In this document: piece after piece, positions 45,955 through 50,119 of the stretch
How the letters are laid out: every line of letters begins with the position of its first letter
Numbering within the stretch: the stretch's first letter is position 1
Source of the DNA: Uliginosibacterium sp.
Lineage (GTDB): Bacteria > Pseudomonadota > Gammaproteobacteria > Burkholderiales > Rhodocyclaceae
DNA length: 50,119 bases
NCBI GenBank assembly: GCA_016718265.1
Contig: JADKDZ010000018.1
Location: forward strand, 1-50,119
Reading direction: 5' to 3'
Notes under the pieces: generated by a model
The model's database searches: none
Told to the model about the DNA's origin: nothing
What the model saw: the letters and a program-made list of their open reading frames with translations, nothing else
Made by a program: the position numbers and the translations under genes

Positions 45955-46212
45955 GTCAACTCCCTCGATGTTTCTGCATTCTAGCACTGAGCCTAATAAC
46001 ACGTATCAATCGTCGTTGTCCAGGTGCAAAGGATTAGAACGACAAGGTCACGGGACCGTACGCGTGTGAATCTTAGAACAGGCACGTATACGAAATCAAA
46101 ATCTATCAATAGATTGGTTTGCGATAGCTTGCAACATATGGACTCTCAAACAATCAAAAACAGTGCTCGATAAGTGACGATGCTTCATGACCGGCTAAAT
46201 CAGCATTACAGC

Positions 46213-46829
46213 CTAATGGGCCGCTCGAACAGCCCACGCACCACTGCGAGTCTGTTTGAGAACAAAAACGGCACAATTCGGCATCGGCAACGCTAGCTGG
46301 AAGCCACGAAATGCCCACATGCCTGTACTGTCACAATACTCACCAAAACCCAGCAGGCGCCACACCAGAAACGCCAGCCACATCCCATGACCAAAAATCA
46401 CCGTCGCATCGGGTAGCGCGTTCATCTCATTCTCAAAACTTACGACTCGGTTTGAGAACTCTCGAAACGTCTCAGCGTTATCCCCCATACGTTTATCCGG
46501 ATCTGCTTCGCACAGTAGCCCTCGGTGATAGGTCGTCGTTGCGCTAAGTCCATGCCCTCAATCAGCGACGGGTCGATGGTACAGAACTCATGCAGCAGGG
46601 GATGGACTGCTGGGACAGCGGAAAAACGCTCACAGAATGGTCTGGCGGTTTCTTGCGTGCGGAGGAAGGATGACGTCAACACCTGAGATGGGACTACATC
46701 CAATGCCCGAGCAAGCTGTTGCGCCCGCCCATGTCCGTGTGAGCTAAGTGGAATTTCTGCATTCGGCATCGTCACGCCGCCAGCGTTTGCCAGACTTTCA
46801 GCGTGCCGAACAAAAATCAGTGTCTTCAT
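46213..46829 (-). CDS. Histidine phosphatase (phosphoglycerate-mutase-like), one frame break
   Basis: About 205 residues. ATG 46829 gives MKTLIFVRHAESLANAGG with the catalytic RHA/RHG motif at residues 8-10. LSSHGHGRAQQLARAL and VLTSSFLRTQETARPFCERF are the expected second and third blocks. After a one-base shift near 46520 it continues EADPDKRMGDNAETFREFSN and VIFGHGMWLAFLVW, where GHG supplies the second catalytic His, and ends VRAAH at 46213. The family cleaves small phosphoesters or phosphoproteins; the substrate here is unknown. It is on the same strand as the HIT cassette, 258 bp upstream of HIT, and is AT-richer than the chromosomal genes. Probable member of the cassette rather than a chromosomal gene. 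Confidence 0.82.
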
Positions 46830-46905
46830 CTCTTGTACCCAAGTGTCGCGGATGCTGTATTTGAACAGTGCTACGGCATTGATTTTGCGTGTGTTTCTAC
46901 AGTTT

Positions 46906-46922
46906 CATCCCTGATCGCCGGT
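46906..46922 (+). repeat. Direct repeat copy 1
   Basis: CATCCCTGATCGCCGGT, identical to 47031-47047. The period is 125 bp. Confidence 0.9.
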
Positions 46923-47030
46923 AAAAATAAACGCTACAAAAAAAAACCAGTAAAAACTGCCATTTCCGCCCAAAAACACCTGCTTTTAGTACTCATTGTG
47001 GCGGTTTTCTTGAGTGCTGACTCCAAAAAA

Positions 47031-47047
47031 CATCCCTGATCGCCGGT
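47031..47047 (+). repeat. Direct repeat copy 2
   Basis: CATCCCTGATCGCCGGT, second perfect copy, at the edge of the phage genes. Confidence 0.9.
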
Positions 47048-47127
47048 GGATTTCGTCCTGAGATTAGCCCCAGGGCACCACGGTTTCATTGGAAAGGTGA
47101 CGTATTAAGTTACCGAATTCGACACAC

Positions 47128-47147
47128 AATTTCGCGGACGCGAAATT
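47128..47147. repeat. Perfect palindrome AATTTCGCG-GA-CGCGAAATT
   Basis: Nine-bp arms around two bases at the 3' end of the phage gene block, touching the stop of the small membrane peptide. It could be a terminator core without a T tract, a regulator site or a recombination site. Confidence 0.7.
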
Positions 47148-47249
47148 TACATCCAACCAAGCTTGAGTGCTGTCAACCCAATGAGCATCAAAACAGCGCC
47201 AATCAGAACCGCAACGCGGAGACCGCCCAATAGGTATTCTCGGAATCAT
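47147..47249 (-). CDS. Small single-helix membrane peptide after the secretin, one frame break
   Basis: ATG 47249 follows GGAGAAATGAT. It reads MIPRIPIG and then, after removing one base near 47223, GLRVAVLIGAVLMLIGLTAL and KLGWM before a stop at 47147-47149. That gives a 33-residue peptide with one strong helix. It lies 15 bases after the secretin stop. Small hydrophobic ORFs are common in inovirus genomes. The uncorrected frame encodes a hydrophilic sequence without homology, so the call depends on the shift. Confidence 0.4.
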
Positions 47250-47264
47250 ATCATTTCTCCTTGG

Positions 47265-48502
47265 CTAAAGTCGCTGCACTTGCAGCACAAGCATGATTTC
47301 CGAACGGCTATCGTCCTTGCCACTCGTGTGTAGAAATTTGGGCAGGAAAGCAAGACCGTCACGAGTGCTGCCTTCCTTGTTTTCAGTCAGCCCGCCCAAC
47401 ACGATCAAGTCGCCATCCTGCACAGACACTGATGTCTTGAGCGCACGCTTGGTTAAAGTAGGGCTGTTATTGACACCAGTTGTTGTCGCTGCAAAGTTGG
47501 AAAGCTGCTGATCCAAGTTCAGATCAATACCTCCTTCCCGTACTGTCGGCTGAACAGTGAAGATCACACCACTGGATCGGTATTCAACGCTCTGCACAGC
47601 CTGCCCGTTGTTTGCATAGCTAACTGCCCCAAGTACGGGAACGTCTTGGCCGACTGAGAATGTACCGTTGGCGCCAGAGCGGATACGCAACGATGGACTT
47701 GATACCACCTTGAAACGACTATCCTGGCTCAGTAACGAAAACACAGCATCGATGGTGCTGCTTTTGATGCGAGCGAAACTCTCAGTTGCATTGGCTACGT
47801 TGCCAATCCCAAACGAAACCTTGCCGCCGAGCAGTGAAGCCAGCAAACCGAATGCTGAGCCATCTTTCTCGCTGGTACTAACTTCATAGACCACACCGCG
47901 TACGACCACTTCGCCCAGTGCAAAATCCACTTGTGACAACAGTTTCTTGAGCGATTCTACTTCCTTGTCCGTCCCAGTAAATACCATCGCGTCGGCATTC
48001 TGATCGAGTAGTGCGGCAGCAGAGCCATCCGGGACAGGCTTATCAGATTTACTTCCCTCTCTGACGGGGATGGAGCGATTGACTGAGAAAGACCCCTGAA
48101 AGAGCGGGGAGAGCAGACGTGCCAAATAATTCACATCCCGGTATTGCGGCCGGTAAACAAAACTATCGAGCTTCTGGGCTGCTTTCTCTTCCCCCTTTTT
48201 CTTCCCAACAAGGTCAATCCCATTTCTTGACTCGACTTCGTAGCCCAACGAGTCCAGAAAGGTTTTGAGGAAGGCATGCAAATCACCTTTGTCTGTCGAG
48301 TACCGAAACGACACGAAACGCTCATCTGCGAGAAGTGCCGGATCAATCACGTAGGGCGTTGCAAGGGCTTCGCTATACACAAGCTGTACCGCCTGGGCTA
48401 CGTTGATGCCTTTGAAATCCAGTTTGATTGGTTTTGGGCTGATTGCGCGAGCGCTGAACAACTCCAAAACACTAACGCGCCCACGAGAATGAAAGCTCGC
48501 AC
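47265..48502 (-). CDS. Phage pIV-like outer-membrane secretin, one frame break
   Basis: Filamentous-phage export channel of the secretin family. The start is GTG 48502 with ribosome site AAGGAGGG. It opens with a clear signal peptide MRAFILVGALVFWSCSALAQ in one frame and continues KPIKLDFKGINVAQAVQLVY in the next. Four T's on the plus strand (48432-48435) need to be five to join them, which gives about 412 residues. N-domains are followed by the secretin core with VVVRGVVYEVSTSEKDGSAF, SFGIGNVANATES, VVSSPSLRIRSG, VQPTVREGGIDLNLDQQLSN and VQDGDLIVLGGLTENKEG, ending LVLQVQRL. It overlaps the zot stop by one base (TAGTG). Not all inoviruses carry their own secretin; this one does. Confidence 0.9.
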
Positions 48503-49573
48503 TATCCCTCCTTTCCTTGAGACATGTGCTGTGTAGGCAAAAGCCCAGTCCAATACAGAACCCGCTGACCGTCGACTTGACCAACCATCGCCAAGCCAGA
48601 GTTTTGGAAGGCCGATGGATGTTCAAGGCGAATGCGTCCCTGCTCATTAGCCACGGCAACATATAGAGTGGAGCCAACTTGAATTGTGCCAGCCAAGCGC
48701 CAAGTATCAGAGGTTTCGGCGACTGCGCCAGCTGCTGAGCCATCAGGCCGAACTAATTGTGCTGAACCTGCCACTGCTAACTTACTTTTGGCTTCGGACG
48801 CCTGGTATCTGTCTTTGTACCGGGCTGGGCTGAAAAAATGCAGCACGGAGTAGAGACTGACTGAGAACAGCGCGACGACCAGTGCCCCAAGCGCCCAGAC
48901 CTTAGGACTCTTCAAGACGTTTTGCCGATCATCCACACTCAATTCTTTACCCGCACCACCGACATAGGACGAGTAGAGCGGAAAAATTGCAGGGTCATAC
49001 TTCTTGTTTTCAACGGAAACCCGAATACGCGCGTTCTGCTTCCAGCCTTCCCACATCTCGACCCGATAAACCTTGTGCCAGCCTAGCGTTTTGATTTTCG
49101 TTGTCCGGAAGCTGGCCTCTACAATGACCTTCAGATATCGATGAAGATCACCGATGTCCTGCACCATCAACACAAGATCACAACAGACCTTCGTTTCGGG
49201 ATCGACAAAGTGCCGATGCTCGCGGAAGAATATTTTGTGTTGAGCTAATAGCTTGCAGTCTGTTCCCCAAAAACGCCAAGCCTCGTCGATACAGAGGATG
49301 TCGCCCGGCTTGCAGAACGTATCGACATTTTCACCGTAGGGCATGAAGTCGGGCTTGGAGACGTCATTGTTGCTGCAATAAATGACTTGGCCAAGGTTGT
49401 CCGTATCAATACTGAATCTGTCTCGACAATAGGCTCTGATTGCTTCGTTATCAATGCCAGCAACATTTGTCACGACACGGCGACCGTTCTTGATTGCCGG
49501 GATGATGACGGACAGCACACATTCGTAGCTTTTACCTGATCCCACCGAAGCCGGTATAAGCGTTAATTGGCAT
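48502..49573 (-). CDS. zot: Zonular occludens toxin-like phage assembly ATPase (pI), one frame break
   Basis: Inner-membrane ATPase of filamentous-phage assembly. ATG 49573 (ribosome site AAGAG) gives MPINAYTGF. Dropping one G near 49546 continues with VGSGKSYECVLSVIIPAI, so the Walker A GSGKS is at ~10-15. Further on: Walker B-like ILCIDEAWRFWG, then FREHRHFVDPETKV and LVLMVQDIGDLHRYLK. One membrane helix sits at ~218-238 (VWALGALVVALFSVSLYSVL). The ~115-residue periplasmic tail ends THMSQGKEG. The stop TAG overlaps the secretin GTG, so pI and pIV are coupled. Complete after correction (~356 residues). The toxin label is historical; nothing here indicates toxicity. Confidence 0.92.
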
Positions 49574-49601
49574 AATTACTCTTTTTTAAGTTGATGTGAA
49601 A

Positions 49602-49889
49602 TTAGCCGATGACTGGTATTCGGCGGATGATGAACCTTGTGGTGTAGGCCGATACCACGGCGGCCAAACCCGTGTCGACGGCAAAGGTTTCCCAAAAGAA
49701 CCAAGTACCCGAACCAATGCCGCTCAAACTGCTATTTATTGCACTTCCGTCCGGCAATAACTCAAGAGCCACGCCGATGAACTCTGTTGTGACGAAATAC
49801 AGTGCGAAGAAGATGAAGAACTTGACCAATACTGAACGAACCAGCCAGACTAAAGCCGCGTTGATTGCGGAGAGGAAAATTCCATACAT
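49602..49889 (-). CDS. DUF2523 inovirus minor coat protein (pVI-like)
   Basis: 95 residues from ATG 49889, AGGATT ribosome site just upstream. Three hydrophobic helices: IFLSAINAALVWLVRSVLVK, FFIFFALYFVTTEFIGVALE and ETFAVDTGLAAVVSAYTTRF, with a Gly/Ser-rich loop. DUF2523 proteins sit between the adsorption protein and zot in many inoviruses, as here. They are probably the minor capsid protein pVI at one virion end. Intact. It lies 28 bp before zot and 8 bp after the partial pIII gene. Confidence 0.88.
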   Translation of the reverse strand: MYGIFLSAINAALVWLVRSVLVKFFIFFALYFVTTEFIGVALELLPDGSAINSSLSGIGSGTWFFWETFAVDTGLAAVVSAYTTRFIIRRIPVIG

Positions 49890-49897
49890 GTTTAATC

Positions 49898-50119
49898 CTA
49901 TGCTGAAAGAATTATAAATAGTGCGATAGCTGCCCAGGCAAAAGTCATAGCCGCTTGAATCGTGCTTTTGTTGTCTTCAATCAGCTTGCAGTGCGCGTCT
50001 AGTACCTGTGTTTGATTGAACATCGACAATGATGGACGAGGACAAACGCCACTATGTGAACTCGTTGTAAAGTGACGCAGGCCGGGCATTAAACCGAGGA
50101 TCGGAGCGAGAATTTCACG
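49898..50119 (-). CDS. C-terminus of inovirus adsorption protein (pIII-like), cut by window edge
   Basis: The frame is open to the right edge, so only about 73 C-terminal residues are present. They end in a membrane anchor (NKSTIQAAMTFAWAAIALFI then ILSA) preceded by FNQTQVLDAHCKLIEDN with a lone Cys. A C-terminal anchor of this kind just before DUF2523 and zot is the position and shape of the host-adsorption protein pIII. A separate short coat-like protein beginning at ATG 50023 is the alternative; no ribosome site supports it. The N-terminal binding domains lie outside the window. Confidence 0.6.
   Translation of the reverse strand, partial: REILAPILGLMPGLRHFTTSSHSGVCPRPSLSMFNQTQVLDAHCKLIEDNKSTIQAAMTFAWAAIALFIILSA

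Larger units (their letters stand above)
46830..47127. other. Gene-free junction between the nucleotide-enzyme cassette and the phage genes
   Basis: About 300 bases, A-rich in the middle, carrying two copies of a 17-bp direct repeat (see separate entries). An open frame at 46803-47039 has no homology and spans the repeats; not accepted as a gene. Confidence 0.55.

Noticed and set aside
46803..47039. 78-codon plus-strand frame with a hydrophobic end
   Set aside because: Overlaps the phosphatase start, spans both direct repeats, no ribosome site and no homology.
47128..47147. dif/Xer attachment site
   Set aside because: The palindrome does not match the usual Xer arms and centre; the tRNA-Phe fragment is a better attachment site.

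Overview
The window looks like a chromosome segment of a GC-rich betaproteobacterium, probably Rhodocyclales. The case rests on protein families and gene order, not on a marker gene: a DUF1631 gene and a DUF2782 gene, an AsmA/cca/pbpC cluster, a yjfI-yjfJ-yqiJ-yqiK-type envelope-stress locus, NasT-controlled nitrate uptake, and a Rep-type helicase. The last ~9 kb are visibly AT-richer, carry filamentous-phage genes and start at a truncated tRNA-Phe, so they are an integrated element that runs past the right edge.

Layout. 1-3470: a sugar-binding protein gene and a GH3 beta-glucosidase gene, both broken many times. 3503-11420 (minus strand): asmA-like, cca, pbpC-like, DUF1631 and DUF2782 genes, tightly packed. 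11641-14835: mscL, an AraC-type regulator, a VOC-fold protein and an RhlE-type RNA helicase. 15030-26840 (plus strand): a ten-gene operon, yjfI-like, PspA/yjfJ-like, a 109-aa orphan, yqiJ-like, flotillin yqiK, a TerB-like protein, a zinc-ribbon protein, a 1752-aa AAA ATPase, a CorA-like membrane protein and a small membrane protein. It has one candidate promoter with twin operators and one strong terminator. 26844-29978 (minus): nitrate/nitrite ABC transporter nrtD, nrtB, nrtA. 30004-30129: its leader, with a two-hairpin ANTAR-target motif, a terminator and a sigma-54-like promoter. 30337-32208: an HD-GYP-like gene converging on nasT, whose product is the expected reader of that leader. 32327-40350: pta, a FAD flavoprotein, a periplasmic-binding-domain sensor and rep, all with frame breaks. 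40435-40606: two tRNA-Lys genes.

40780-50119: the element. It opens with a 48-bp 3' fragment of tRNA-Phe. A D12 adenine methyltransferase gene follows, facing a four-gene minus-strand cassette: histidine phosphatase, HIT protein, membrane protein, and a fusion of PEP-synthase-like ATP-grasp modules with a MazG-like NTP pyrophosphohydrolase. Then come inovirus genes in canonical order, read on the minus strand: pIII-like C-terminus, DUF2523, Zot/pI, small membrane peptide after the pIV secretin. The cassette is the best candidate for an undescribed system; a nucleotide-based defence or regulatory role is inference only.

Data quality. Many genes, including pta, rep, nrtA, nasT, zot and both tRNA-Lys genes, carry single-base frame breaks, several inside homopolymers, while about 6-17.6 kb and 17.7-28.7 kb are nearly clean. 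I read most of these as sequence or assembly indels. Only the GH3 and sugar-binding genes look convincingly decayed. Coordinates of broken genes are outer limits of readable homology.
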